Part shown: piece by piece, positions 31,231 to 40,095 of the stretch
Layout: each line of letters begins with the position of its first letter
Position numbering within the stretch: position 1 is the first letter of the stretch
NCBI RefSeq assembly: GCF_009758205.1
Contig: NZ_WRXN01000013.1
Coordinates: 124,001 to 188,000, forward strand
DNA length: 64,000 nt
Origin: Chitinophaga tropicalis
GTDB lineage: Bacteria; Bacteroidota; Bacteroidia; Chitinophagales; Chitinophagaceae
Reading direction: 5' to 3'
Made by a program: the position numbers and the translations under genes
Notes under the pieces: model-generated
Told to the model about the DNA's origin: nothing
What the model saw: the letters and a program-made list of their open reading frames with translations, nothing else
The model's database searches: none

Positions 31231-33684
31231 ATGAAAAAGATAAAAGCGGATTTTCTGTTCCCACTCATCGCATTGGCTATCCTGATCTTTGCATTGTCGA
31301 CCCAGATATTCAATGTACCGCCATTGGGCAAACTGCTGAATCCATTTACCGGTGTTATTCAGAACGATAAAGAGACAGCGCTTTCGGCAGCCCGCATAAC
31401 AATTGATGATGCTGGCCTGTCAGATACGGTACAGGTATTCTTTGATGACAGGAAGGTACCGCATATTTATGCCAGGAATACGGAAGACCTCTATTTTGCC
31501 CAGGGCTATGTAAGTGCCAGCCTGCGTCTCTGGCAGATGGACTTCCTGAGTTATGTATCTGCCGGTAGATTATCAGAGATACTTACGGGAAGCCGTTTTC
31601 TGGATTATGACCGCAATCAGCGGCGTATAGGGATACCCGAAGCGGCCCGCAGGTCCCTGGCCATGATAGAACAGGACTCCATAACAAACCAGGCGCTTAC
31701 TGCCTACACAAAGGGAGTGAATGCTTATATCAGTCGCTTGGGGTACGGAGACTTCCCATTAGAATATAAGCTTCTGAACTATAGTCCTGAGCCATGGACC
31801 AAACTTAAAAGCGTGCTGTTGCTAAAACAGCTGGGCAACACGCTGGCGGGATATGAAGAGGATATGATCATGTCGGAACTGGTCCTTGTTCTGGGAGAGG
31901 AAACTTTTAATAACCTCTATCCCGATTTTCAGCCTCATATGACGCCTGTAATGAACAGGGCTGGGCAGGAACTAAGTGCAGCTTTTGGCCCTGTAAAAAA
32001 GCCCGCATATCTCGATTATTCCTTCCTGAATGCCAGTACCACTATCGCTCAGAATCAGTATAACCCTCACCTGGGAAGCAATAGCTGGGCCGTATCCGGG
32101 AAGAGGACGAAATCGGGGTTTCCTATTCTTGCCAGCGATCCGCATCTGAACCTTTCTTTTCCCTGTGTATGGCTGGAGATGCAGTTATCCTCCCCGGGGA
32201 TGAATGTATATGGAGTAACAATTCCGGGTACGCCTGCCATCATTATTGGTTTTAACGAACATATTGCCTGGGGAATTACCAACGGGGCTGACGATGTTAA
32301 GGACTGGTATAAGCTGCGGGTAACGGAAGACTACAGGCAATATGAGCTTGACGGCAAATGGATACCGTTGTCTTACAGGGTAGAGAAGATTGGAAGGCGC
32401 GGCGGAAAGCCGTTTTATGATACAATTTATAACACTGTTCAGGGACCGGTGGTAACTACCGCCGGTTTCTCAGAGAAGCGGCCGGAACTGATGAACTATG
32501 CGTTAAGATGGACCTTGCATAATCCATCCAACGAATTTCGTTCTTTCCTGGACCTGAACCGTGCAACGAACTATAAAGAATATGCTGCAGCTATAAGGTA
32601 TTATGCCTGCCCGGTGATGAACTTCACATTTGCCTGCAAGGACAACACTATTGCGGTGAACCACCAGGGCAACCTGCCGTTGAAGGCGCCGGGGCAGGGA
32701 AGGTTCATACAGGATGGTACCAACAGTACGCAGGTTTATACAGGATTGATACCAGCAGACAGCCTGCCTCACGAGCTGAACCCTGCTGATGGCTATGTGA
32801 TATCAGCCAACCAGCATCCTACGGGCGCAGGATACCGGTATTACTACAACGGTTACTATGCTGAAACAAGAGCCAACAGGATAAAGGAACTTCTTGACAA
32901 AGAGACCAGCCTTGATATCCCGAAAATGGAAAAGATACAGCTGGATAATACAAACTCATTTGCCGTGGAGGCGCTGCCTGTATTTCTTAATAATATTGAC
33001 AGCAGGCGGTTGAGCAAGCCGGTTCTGCAGGCGCTGACTGCTTTAAGCGCCTGGAAAGGGAACTACGATGCAAAAGAAAAAAGTGCCAGGTTGTTTGAGC
33101 TATGGTTGAAGAATATAAAGGAATATACCTGGGACGAGCTGAAGAATTATCCGTTTCCCCTGAAGCAGCCGGCTGACTATACCTTACTCTCACTGATCCG
33201 GAATGATCCATTCAACAGGTTTTTTGACCGGGTGGGAACTTCTGAAAAGGAACATGCGGCTGATATTATCACAACAGCATTTGAAGCGGCTTTCTTCACA
33301 TATGAAGATGAGAAAAAGAATGGCAGTGTAGAATGGAGCCAGGAGAATAAAGTAAATATTATGCACATGATGGAGATCTCTGCATTCAGTATAATGAACC
33401 TGCCATCTGCCGGGCATCCGCAGGCTATCAATGCTACTTCCCGCAGCTGGGGCCCTTCCTGGCGTATGATCGTTGAACTGGGAGACAGGCCAAGGGCTTA
33501 TGGAGTTTATCCCGGTGGACAGTCAGGGAATGCCGGCAGCAGGTACTATGATAGTTTCGTGACCACCTGGAACCAGGGTAAATATTATCCCCTGCAGTTC
33601 TTCCTGTCTGCCGCAGAAGCAGAAAAACATACGTACACCAGATGGGTGATGAACCAGGTATCTGCAAGGAAAATCACTTTATAA
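31231..33684 (+). CDS. Penicillin acylase family Ntn-hydrolase, exported
   Basis: An 817-residue member of the penicillin G acylase/PvdQ superfamily, about the usual size for the precursor form. Residues 8-26 form a hydrophobic segment after KKIK, so the enzyme is secreted or anchored in the periplasm. The self-cleavage site is visible: HLGSNSWAVSG, where Ser283 would become the N-terminal nucleophile of the beta chain. DPHLNLSFP and ITNGADDVKDWY downstream fit the family. The enzymes hydrolyse amide-linked acyl groups; PvdQ removes a fatty acid from the pyoverdine precursor, and related acylases trim prodrug leaders in zeamine-type pathways. Placed in the operon right after a PvdE-type exporter and a thioesterase, it most likely deacylates the exported peptide. 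Quorum quenching or self-protection are alternatives. Confidence 0.92.
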   Translation: MKKIKADFLFPLIALAILIFALSTQIFNVPPLGKLLNPFTGVIQNDKETALSAARITIDDAGLSDTVQVFFDDRKVPHIYARNTEDLYFAQGYVSASLRLWQMDFLSYVSAGRLSEILTGSRFLDYDRNQRRIGIPEAARRSLAMIEQDSITNQALTAYTKGVNAYISRLGYGDFPLEYKLLNYSPEPWTKLKSVLLLKQLGNTLAGYEEDMIMSELVLVLGEETFNNLYPDFQPHMTPVMNRAGQELSAAFGPVKKPAYLDYSFLNASTTIAQNQYNPHLGSNSWAVSGKRTKSGFPILASDPHLNLSFPCVWLEMQLSSPGMNVYGVTIPGTPAIIIGFNEHIAWGITNGADDVKDWYKLRVTEDYRQYELDGKWIPLSYRVEKIGRRGGKPFYDTIYNTVQGPVVTTAGFSEKRPELMNYALRWTLHNPSNEFRSFLDLNRATNYKEYAAAIRYYACPVMNFTFACKDNTIAVNHQGNLPLKAPGQGRFIQDGTNSTQVYTGLIPADSLPHELNPADGYVISANQHPTGAGYRYYYNGYYAETRANRIKELLDKETSLDIPKMEKIQLDNTNSFAVEALPVFLNNIDSRRLSKPVLQALTALSAWKGNYDAKEKSARLFELWLKNIKEYTWDELKNYPFPLKQPADYTLLSLIRNDPFNRFFDRVGTSEKEHAADIITTAFEAAFFTYEDEKKNGSVEWSQENKVNIMHMMEISAFSIMNLPSAGHPQAINATSRSWGPSWRMIVELGDRPRAYGVYPGGQSGNAGSRYYDSFVTTWNQGKYYPLQFFLSAAEAEKHTYTRWVMNQVSARKITL

Positions 33685-33695
33685 AACAACTGATC

Positions 33696-34070
33696 ATGAA
33701 AGCAAAAAAAACAGATAACGCAAAGGCAGCAGCTATTGTAGTTGTACTGACAATTCTTACAGGGATGATAAACTATCTGCCATGGTGGAGCTTCGTTGTA
33801 CCGGTGCTGATTTTCGGGATAACAGCCACTTCACTGCAATGGAAGATCTCCGGGTTTCCTATTGGTTTTTTGTCTGGGTTCATAGTATGGTTCAGCATCA
33901 ACCTTTATCTGCATATGATCAGCAATGGCCTTGTTTTTAACAGGATGGGCCGGCTTTTTTCGATACCCGGCATATTGGTGATACTCGTTTCGGGCATTAT
34001 AGCTGGTCTGCTGAACGGGGTGGCCTTGTATACAGGTGTACGCGTCATAAAAATTAACATTATTAAATAA
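33696..34070 (+). CDS. Small integral membrane protein, unknown function
   Basis: A 124-residue hydrophobic protein. ATG 33696 is chosen because the in-frame upstream ATG at 33642 would force a 43-bp overlap with the acylase gene and add a non-hydrophobic extension. Four membrane helices are likely: about residues 10-28, 30-48, 54-74 and 87-115. The tail VIKINIIK is short and basic. No motif was recognised. It lies 11 bp after the acylase gene and 11 bp before the CmlA-like gene, so it is in the biosynthetic operon. It could be an immunity or transport helper, but nothing in the sequence proves this. Confidence 0.75.
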   Translation: MKAKKTDNAKAAAIVVVLTILTGMINYLPWWSFVVPVLIFGITATSLQWKISGFPIGFLSGFIVWFSINLYLHMISNGLVFNRMGRLFSIPGILVILVSGIIAGLLNGVALYTGVRVIKINIIK

Positions 34071-34081
34071 AAATAATTGCC

Positions 34082-35707
34082 ATGAAGAGCGAAAAGTTAT
34101 ATCTTAAGCCTAATGTAATTATCGAGCCTTTAATCGAAAGATGGTATGCCTGGACGCATCTGGTTTCTCCGGCTACAGCAGCCATGAATATAGCAGGCCG
34201 TCATCTGAAGATCATGAATTCCTATATACAGGCCCCGCAGATACATGCGGCCGCCGTATTGAATCCGAAGATGCTGGGTGGCCCGTTCATGGATTATGGT
34301 GGCAAACGGGTAGATGAGGTCAGAAAGCTCAGGAGTAAAACACTGGAAAGACAGGCGAAGTCAATAGAACTGGCGGATGCCATTAAAGAGCTCGATAGAA
34401 TGTTGAAAACCCATGCAAAAGGATACTCGTTGGAAACACTGTATGAAAAAGTGCCGGAGATACTGAAGGGATATGTTGAGTTAACCTATGACCTCAATAA
34501 CCATCCATCCTTCAGGATTTTTGAATCTCTGCTGTATAAGAGCGAATTCTATAACAAGTCATCACAGAGCATCGCATTATGGATAACAGATAATGACGAA
34601 CGCCCTTTTTGTCTGAGCACGCCCAGGCTGGACGAACCGCATGTACTGCATCTTGATATTCCATTTGATCATCCCGGTATTGATACGCTGAGCAAAATGA
34701 AAAGAGAAGCGGGATCTGTGGATGAAATAGCAGAGATACTTGGTGTAAAGGAAGAAGACAGGGCACTCTTTAATACCTTCTTTACTACTCAGAAATACCC
34801 GGTTTACAGGAAGTATAAGGGCGACTTTGTAAGAATGCGTTATTTCGGGCATGCCTGTATCCTCATCGAGACTAAAGATGTAAGCATTCTTGTAGACCCG
34901 CTCATCAGCTACTATGGGTATGAGTCCAGTGTAGCACATTTTTCTGATGTAGACCTTCCGGATGTGATAGATTATGTGCTCATCACCCATAACCACCAGG
35001 ACCATATCCTGTTTGAAACATTGCTGCCACTAAGGCACAAGATAAAGAACATCATTGTGCCGAGAACCACTACGGGGGCATTGCAGGACCCTAATCTCAA
35101 ACTGGTCTTCAATCAGCTTGGCTTCCGTAATGTTACGGAGATCGATGTAATGGAGGAAGTAAAATTTGATAACTGTACCATCACGGGCGTACCATTCACA
35201 GGTGAACATAGTGATCTTAATATACAGGCGAAAACCTGTTACCACATTGCTATCGATAAATTTACATTCCTTTTTGTGGCAGATTCCAGGATTGTAGAGG
35301 CAAAGCTTTATGAACATGTACATAACAGCATTGGCGATGTGGATGTGATCTTCCTTGGAATGGAATGTGATGGTGCTCCACTGTCATGGCTGTACGGTCC
35401 GTTGCTCACAGAAGAGCTCCCAAGGGATAAGGACCAGTCCAGGAGACTATCAGGATCAAATTATGAAAAAGGAATGCACCTTGTCAATATTTTTAACCCG
35501 AAGGAGACCTACGTTTATGCCATGGGACAGGAGCCCTGGCTTGAATTTATCAGCACCGTAAGGTATACAGATGAATCTAACCCCATCATTCAGTCAAACA
35601 GGCTTGTACAGGAATGTACAGAGCGCGGTATCATAGCAGAAAGACTGTTTGGTGAAAAGGAGCTGTTATACGGATATAGTGAAGTGCTGGCGGAAGTGGC
35701 TTCCTAG
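34082..35707 (+). CDS. CmlA-type diiron beta-hydroxylase (metallo-beta-lactamase fold)
   Basis: A 541-residue protein with an N-terminal domain of about 250 residues and a C-terminal metallo-beta-lactamase fold, the plan and size of CmlA, which beta-hydroxylates a carrier-bound amino acid in chloramphenicol synthesis. The metal motif is HNHQDH (H303, H305, D307, H308), preceded by ILVDPLISYYG. E375 in TGEHSD and D401 in FVADSR are likely further ligands, giving the Glu-containing site that separates this family from zinc hydrolases; the last His ligand could not be placed with certainty. It is expected to be cytosolic and to act on a PCP-bound residue. Together with the enzymes at 9204 and 39223, the cluster has three candidate hydroxylases from three folds. 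Confidence 0.85.
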   Translation: MKSEKLYLKPNVIIEPLIERWYAWTHLVSPATAAMNIAGRHLKIMNSYIQAPQIHAAAVLNPKMLGGPFMDYGGKRVDEVRKLRSKTLERQAKSIELADAIKELDRMLKTHAKGYSLETLYEKVPEILKGYVELTYDLNNHPSFRIFESLLYKSEFYNKSSQSIALWITDNDERPFCLSTPRLDEPHVLHLDIPFDHPGIDTLSKMKREAGSVDEIAEILGVKEEDRALFNTFFTTQKYPVYRKYKGDFVRMRYFGHACILIETKDVSILVDPLISYYGYESSVAHFSDVDLPDVIDYVLITHNHQDHILFETLLPLRHKIKNIIVPRTTTGALQDPNLKLVFNQLGFRNVTEIDVMEEVKFDNCTITGVPFTGEHSDLNIQAKTCYHIAIDKFTFLFVADSRIVEAKLYEHVHNSIGDVDVIFLGMECDGAPLSWLYGPLLTEELPRDKDQSRRLSGSNYEKGMHLVNIFNPKETYVYAMGQEPWLEFISTVRYTDESNPIIQSNRLVQECTERGIIAERLFGEKELLYGYSEVLAEVAS

Positions 35708-35750
35708 GCCATCAAATAAAATAAATATTATAGTTAGCAATTTAAATTGT

Positions 35751-38222
35751 ATGAAGAAACCCGTAAATGTAATCTCAATGAGAGCGTTGGCTATTATGTA
35801 CAGCCTGATATTTGTGTTGTGCTTTCAGCAGGTGGTAAATGCCCAGGAAACAGCCTCTGGCAACAGGATCAGCGGCATGGTAACGGATGGTGCAGGGAAA
35901 CCTATGGAGTTCGCAACTGTTGTGCTTTTCAAGGCGGCGGATTCTGTACTTGTTAAAACGGCACTGACGGAGCCGAATGGAAAGTTTCAATTCAGTGTGG
36001 CTGAGGATGGCGAGTATTATGTGCTGACAACTTTTGTGGGATACACGAAGGTGAAGAGCAAGGTATTCCATGTGGAGGGAACTACTCCTGATATAGACCT
36101 GGGCCGCCTGGAGCTGCGGGCTACTTCAAAAAATCTGAAGGAAATAAACGTGGTAGCTGCCAGACCTTTATTTGAGCGTAAGATAGATAAGCTGGTGATG
36201 AACGTTTCAAACAGCAGTATTGCTACGGGATCTACCGCATTGGAGGTCTTGCAGCGGGCGCCCGGTGTAGCAGTAGACCAGAACGATAATATTTCAATGA
36301 AAGGTAAGCAGGGAGTGCTGATCATGCTGGATGGCAAACCTACCTATATGAGCAGTACTGATGTGGCTAACCTGCTCCGCAATATGCAGAGTACCCAGAT
36401 AGAATCCATTGAGCTGATCACGAATCCTTCAGCCCGTTATGATGCATCCGGCAATTCGGGGATCATCAATATTAAAACTATTAAAAGCCAGAAGGATGGT
36501 ACGAACGGCACTATCTCCCTGGGGGCCAACTACTGGCAGCGCTGGAGAGAATACGGGAGTATCAGCCTGAACCATCGCAGTGGAAGGTTCAATATATTCG
36601 GTAACTATGATTATGGCGGAGGGAAAAGGAATAATCATATTGAGATCAACCGCCTGGCCAAAGGCAATCCCAATACATATTTTTCCCAGAACACCAACAT
36701 AGTGCCCAGTTTCAGCAATAATAACATGAAAGCCGGTATTGACTTCGCCATTAATGACCGCAATACCCTGGGTGTGATGGTAACGGGATATTTTAACGCT
36801 GCGAAAGAAGATGGCAATGTAGAAACACTCATCGGGGCAAAAAACGGCTCTTATGACTCAAGCCTGGTGGCAAAGAACAAGTCGAAAGACCATTTCAACA
36901 ACCTTACCTACAATATTAACTATAAATCCGTGCTGGACAGCAACGGTCAGGAGCTGTCTGTAGACCTGGATTATTCCCGTATGGATGGAAAAGAGATAGC
37001 TAACTACAATAACTGGTATTATTATGCAAATGGTGATCCTATCCGTTCGCCGGTATTGAACCGGAATACCACACCTACAAATGTTGACATAAAGGTGTTT
37101 AAAGTTGACTACACATTACCTCTGGCAAATAAGCTGAAGTTGGAGGCTGGTGTTAAAGGCAGCTGGGTCAGAACGGATAATAATTTGCTGGCAGAACGGC
37201 AGTCGGGTGGCGAATGGGTGAACAGGGAGGAGCTGAGCAATCATTTTATTTATGATGAGAACGTGATGGCAGGGTACCTGAATTTCTACAAAGAGTTTAA
37301 GTCCACATCTGTTCAGGCAGGGCTGAGGGCAGAGAATACCAGTTCCAGGGGAAATTCTGTAACAGCAAATTCCATTGTAGAACGCAACTATCTCAATTTC
37401 TTTCCGAGTGTGTTTGTTACACAGGACCTGGGAAAAGATCATACCCTGGGTATATCATACAGTCGTCGTATAGACCGGCCGGACTATGGCTCACTCAATC
37501 CTTTTGTGTATTACCTGGACCAGTACACTTATCAGAAAGGTAATCCATACCTGAAACCTCAATATGCCAATAGTGTTGAGCTAAGTTATACGTTTCAGAA
37601 GAAATATAGCCTGACGCTTAACTACAACAAACTGACAGATGTAATATCAGAGGCAATACTGCCGGATTCTGCATCCAAGGGCTTCTACCAGGTTTTTGAG
37701 AACCTTGCAAAGCAGTATTATTACGGAGCCAGCATCAGCGTGCCGGTAAAACCATTCAAATGGTGGGATATGTATAATAACCTTGACGTTTTTAACCTGC
37801 AGTTCAAGTCTCCCAACCTGGCCGGTCAGGCGGTAAATACGAACAAGACTACGATGATGTTTAAATCAAACAACAGTTTTTCATTGTATAAAGGTTTGAA
37901 TGGCGAGGTCAGTTTCAGCTATCGTTCTGCCGCCAACTACGGTGTTATAAAGATAGAAGAGCAGCATTATGTGGATGTTGGCCTCAGCAAATCTTTACTT
38001 AACAATAAACTTAATATCAAGTTTGCCATCAGCGATCTGTTCAATACTTACGAAACTCATTTAAGCAGCGCATATACGGGTTTCAATTACAGGCTTTACC
38101 AGAAGATGGATAGCCGGAGAGCTAAGCTGACAATAACCTATAAGTTTGGAAGCAAGGATGTTAAGGCCCAGAGAAGACGGTCAACCGGAACGGAAAATGA
38201 AGTACAGAGATTGAAAAACTAA
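35751..38222 (+). CDS. TonB-dependent-receptor-like outer membrane beta-barrel protein
   Basis: An 823-residue outer membrane protein. ATG 35751 is used: it gives a clean signal peptide ending VVNA-QE, whereas the upstream in-frame ATG at 35649 lies within the previous gene. Residues about 30-115 form a carboxypeptidase-regulatory-like domain (ISGMVTDGAGKPMEFATVVL), followed by a plug-like region (LEVLQRAPGV, NPSARYDASGNSGIINIKT) and a long barrel (OMP_b-brl_3 type). It lies 43 bp after the CmlA-like gene in the same direction. Its position suggests uptake or export of the cluster product across the outer membrane, for instance of a metal complex, but the family also includes glycan and peptide receptors. 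An A/T-rich leader precedes the start, without a clear Shine-Dalgarno site. Confidence 0.9.
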   Translation: MKKPVNVISMRALAIMYSLIFVLCFQQVVNAQETASGNRISGMVTDGAGKPMEFATVVLFKAADSVLVKTALTEPNGKFQFSVAEDGEYYVLTTFVGYTKVKSKVFHVEGTTPDIDLGRLELRATSKNLKEINVVAARPLFERKIDKLVMNVSNSSIATGSTALEVLQRAPGVAVDQNDNISMKGKQGVLIMLDGKPTYMSSTDVANLLRNMQSTQIESIELITNPSARYDASGNSGIINIKTIKSQKDGTNGTISLGANYWQRWREYGSISLNHRSGRFNIFGNYDYGGGKRNNHIEINRLAKGNPNTYFSQNTNIVPSFSNNNMKAGIDFAINDRNTLGVMVTGYFNAAKEDGNVETLIGAKNGSYDSSLVAKNKSKDHFNNLTYNINYKSVLDSNGQELSVDLDYSRMDGKEIANYNNWYYYANGDPIRSPVLNRNTTPTNVDIKVFKVDYTLPLANKLKLEAGVKGSWVRTDNNLLAERQSGGEWVNREELSNHFIYDENVMAGYLNFYKEFKSTSVQAGLRAENTSSRGNSVTANSIVERNYLNFFPSVFVTQDLGKDHTLGISYSRRIDRPDYGSLNPFVYYLDQYTYQKGNPYLKPQYANSVELSYTFQKKYSLTLNYNKLTDVISEAILPDSASKGFYQVFENLAKQYYYGASISVPVKPFKWWDMYNNLDVFNLQFKSPNLAGQAVNTNKTTMMFKSNNSFSLYKGLNGEVSFSYRSAANYGVIKIEEQHYVDVGLSKSLLNNKLNIKFAISDLFNTYETHLSSAYTGFNYRLYQKMDSRRAKLTITYKFGSKDVKAQRRRSTGTENEVQRLKN

Positions 38223-38258
38223 AATATTTCTAACAATCATTTCATACAATGTAATAAA

Positions 38259-39167
38259 ATGAATACTACAGAAATAAATGTTCACCAGGTGCTTATTGAA
38301 AACCTGGAAACTGTCAGGAATGAATATCTCCGGTTGGAAGATAAACGGGAGCGTGAGGCATTGTTATTGCGGACGCTGAAAAATGCTACCGGCGATATGA
38401 ATGAAATGGTAGGCAGCAATCTCCTGAATATTATCACCCATTATACAACTGCAAATAACCTGAACCTGGACCAGCTGGTTCACTTTCTGAGTGCAATTAT
38501 GGATAACCCGGTTGATAATATTGTGCAGTTGCGGGAGTTGCAGGATGATTTTGACAGTAAGTTCAATACTTCTACCAGCATGGTAATGTATCAGTATGAA
38601 CTCCCTGAGAAAGTGTCGGCGGAAAGACATAAAAATGCCACCCGATATGTACCCAGCCCGGTGGAAGCTGTGCATATCGCAATGAAGGCATTGCCGGAAT
38701 ATAACGTCCGTTACGAGGATTTTGTCTTCGTCGATATAGGCTCCGGAATGGGGCGGAACCTGCTGCTGGCGTCTCATTATCCGTTCAGGAAGATCATGGG
38801 GGTTGAAATATCATCACATCTTCACAACATTGCTGAACAAAATATTGCCCGGTATAAAATGCCGGAACAACAATGTGATCAGTTTGAGTTGCAATGCGTG
38901 AATGCGCTGGATTTCTCTTTCCCGGAAAATGATATGGTACTATACTTTTATGAGCCTTTCAGTACCGTAATAGCTGATAGTTTTTTCCGGAAGCTGGAGC
39001 ATTTCCTGGAAAACAGGAAGCATAAAGTGGTACTGATCTTCCTGCCAATTGTTTATGCAGTTGTGAAACAATCATCCGTATTCTCGTTCAGAAGTAATCT
39101 TGCTACACCTGAAATGGCGGGTACCAGTAAAGGTTATTTTACCTACAGCGTTTATACAAACTTCTGA
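38259..39167 (+). CDS. Class I SAM-dependent methyltransferase-like protein
   Basis: A 302-residue protein. Residues 1-130 are helical and not recognised. The C-terminal half has a Rossmann-type SAM site: FVDIGSGMGRNLLLAS (motif I), then KIMGVEIS with the acidic residue expected to bind the ribose, and VLYFYEPFS in the motif IV region. No signal peptide is seen. It lies 36 bp after the receptor gene and 55 bp before the dioxygenase, inside the cluster. It may N- or O-methylate the peptide or its enol; no acceptor-specific motif was recognised. The layout slightly resembles DOT1-like and other small-domain methyltransferases, so the substrate is open. Confidence 0.8.
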   Translation: MNTTEINVHQVLIENLETVRNEYLRLEDKREREALLLRTLKNATGDMNEMVGSNLLNIITHYTTANNLNLDQLVHFLSAIMDNPVDNIVQLRELQDDFDSKFNTSTSMVMYQYELPEKVSAERHKNATRYVPSPVEAVHIAMKALPEYNVRYEDFVFVDIGSGMGRNLLLASHYPFRKIMGVEISSHLHNIAEQNIARYKMPEQQCDQFELQCVNALDFSFPENDMVLYFYEPFSTVIADSFFRKLEHFLENRKHKVVLIFLPIVYAVVKQSSVFSFRSNLATPEMAGTSKGYFTYSVYTNF

Positions 39168-39222
39168 ATAACTCTATCTAATCATATCGAAACAAATACT
39201 TTAATCTTAAAAAAATAAAAAA

Positions 39223-39813
39223 ATGAACATAGAAAACTTACAGGTCAGAAAGGATGTTATTGATGGACATCCTGTATATATCGTTGACAATTGCCTTGAC
39301 GGAGCGCATATAGATGCTTATTACAAAGAGTCAATGAAGGTGAGTTTCAGGAAAGGTGAGACTGATTTTAAAGGAGACCAGTTTCCTGTATTCAGTTATG
39401 ATTTTGACCCTATCAGTTTTTCATCAAAGTATTCAATTGGCAAGACAGCTGATATGCTGCTGGCAAAGTTATTCCCGGAATCTGACTGTACCTTGTTCCG
39501 TTCCTACATTAATATGATCCATTATGGTGATATGGAATACCCTCACAGGGACTGCGAGATAGGAAAAGGGAATATTACTTTCCTTTATTATGTCAACAAT
39601 AACTGGGATTATACCTGGGGGGGAGAGACTAAATTCTATGAAGATGGAGAGCCCCGGATGGCAATTCTTCCCAAACCCGGAAGGTGCGTTATTTTCCTGG
39701 GAGAAGTAGAGCATTCTGCAGGAGTACCAACGCGGATCTGTTCTTCATCAAGGCTGACGCTGGCATTAAAATATGCAGTGGATAAAAAGAATGATCCGTG
39801 TTTGATCCTTTAG
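39223..39813 (+). CDS. 2-oxoglutarate/Fe(II) dioxygenase, prolyl-4-hydroxylase-like
   Basis: A 196-residue double-stranded beta-helix oxygenase. The iron triad is H108-R-D110 (YPHRDCEIG) and H164 (GEVEHSAG), with R177 in SSSRLTLALKY as the expected 2-oxoglutarate anchor. The WGGETKFYEDG segment between them is typical of P4H-like enzymes. It is cytosolic by sequence. The A-rich stretch just before the ATG (39209-39222) is a usual Bacteroidota start. It is the last gene before a strong terminator, so it closes the NRPS/PKS transcription unit. It probably hydroxylates a free or carrier-bound amino acid or the finished peptide. Confidence 0.88.
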   Translation: MNIENLQVRKDVIDGHPVYIVDNCLDGAHIDAYYKESMKVSFRKGETDFKGDQFPVFSYDFDPISFSSKYSIGKTADMLLAKLFPESDCTLFRSYINMIHYGDMEYPHRDCEIGKGNITFLYYVNNNWDYTWGGETKFYEDGEPRMAILPKPGRCVIFLGEVEHSAGVPTRICSSSRLTLALKYAVDKKNDPCLIL

Positions 39814-39853
39814 GGACTCAAACCTGGCAAATCAAAGTGATAAAATAAACCTT

Positions 39854-39894
39854 AAGAGGGTGTTTTTCAATATAGAAAGGCACCCTCTTTTTTT
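39854..39894 (+). terminator. Rho-independent terminator closing the NRPS/PKS cluster
   Basis: A perfect 9-bp stem, AAGAGGGTG (39854-39862) with CACCCTCTT (39881-39889), encloses an 18-nt loop and runs into a T tract to 39894. It lies 40 bp after the dioxygenase stop. The rest of the 39814-40095 gap is A/T-rich and shows nothing else clear. Confidence 0.9.
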
Positions 39895-40095
39895 GTAGTG
39901 AAATTATCCTGATGGAGCGGGGAAAATATTTTTACGGATATAAGATGTTGCAGGAACAGGTGTTTGTAGTTTAAGTGATAATTTAGTTATATATTAAAAT
40001 GATTGATTGTTATTGTAATAGGTTGTGAGGCCAACTGTTCTTCAGAATTTCTTCAGAATTGTCCCCCATGTTTGTACTGGCTTTAAACACATAGT

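Noticed and set aside
33642..33695. Upstream ATG for the small membrane protein
   Set aside because: It overlaps the acylase gene and adds a polar stretch; ATG 33696 gives a clean hydrophobic protein.
35649..35750. Upstream ATG for the outer-membrane receptor
   Set aside because: It lies inside the CmlA-like gene and would bury the signal peptide behind 34 extra residues.
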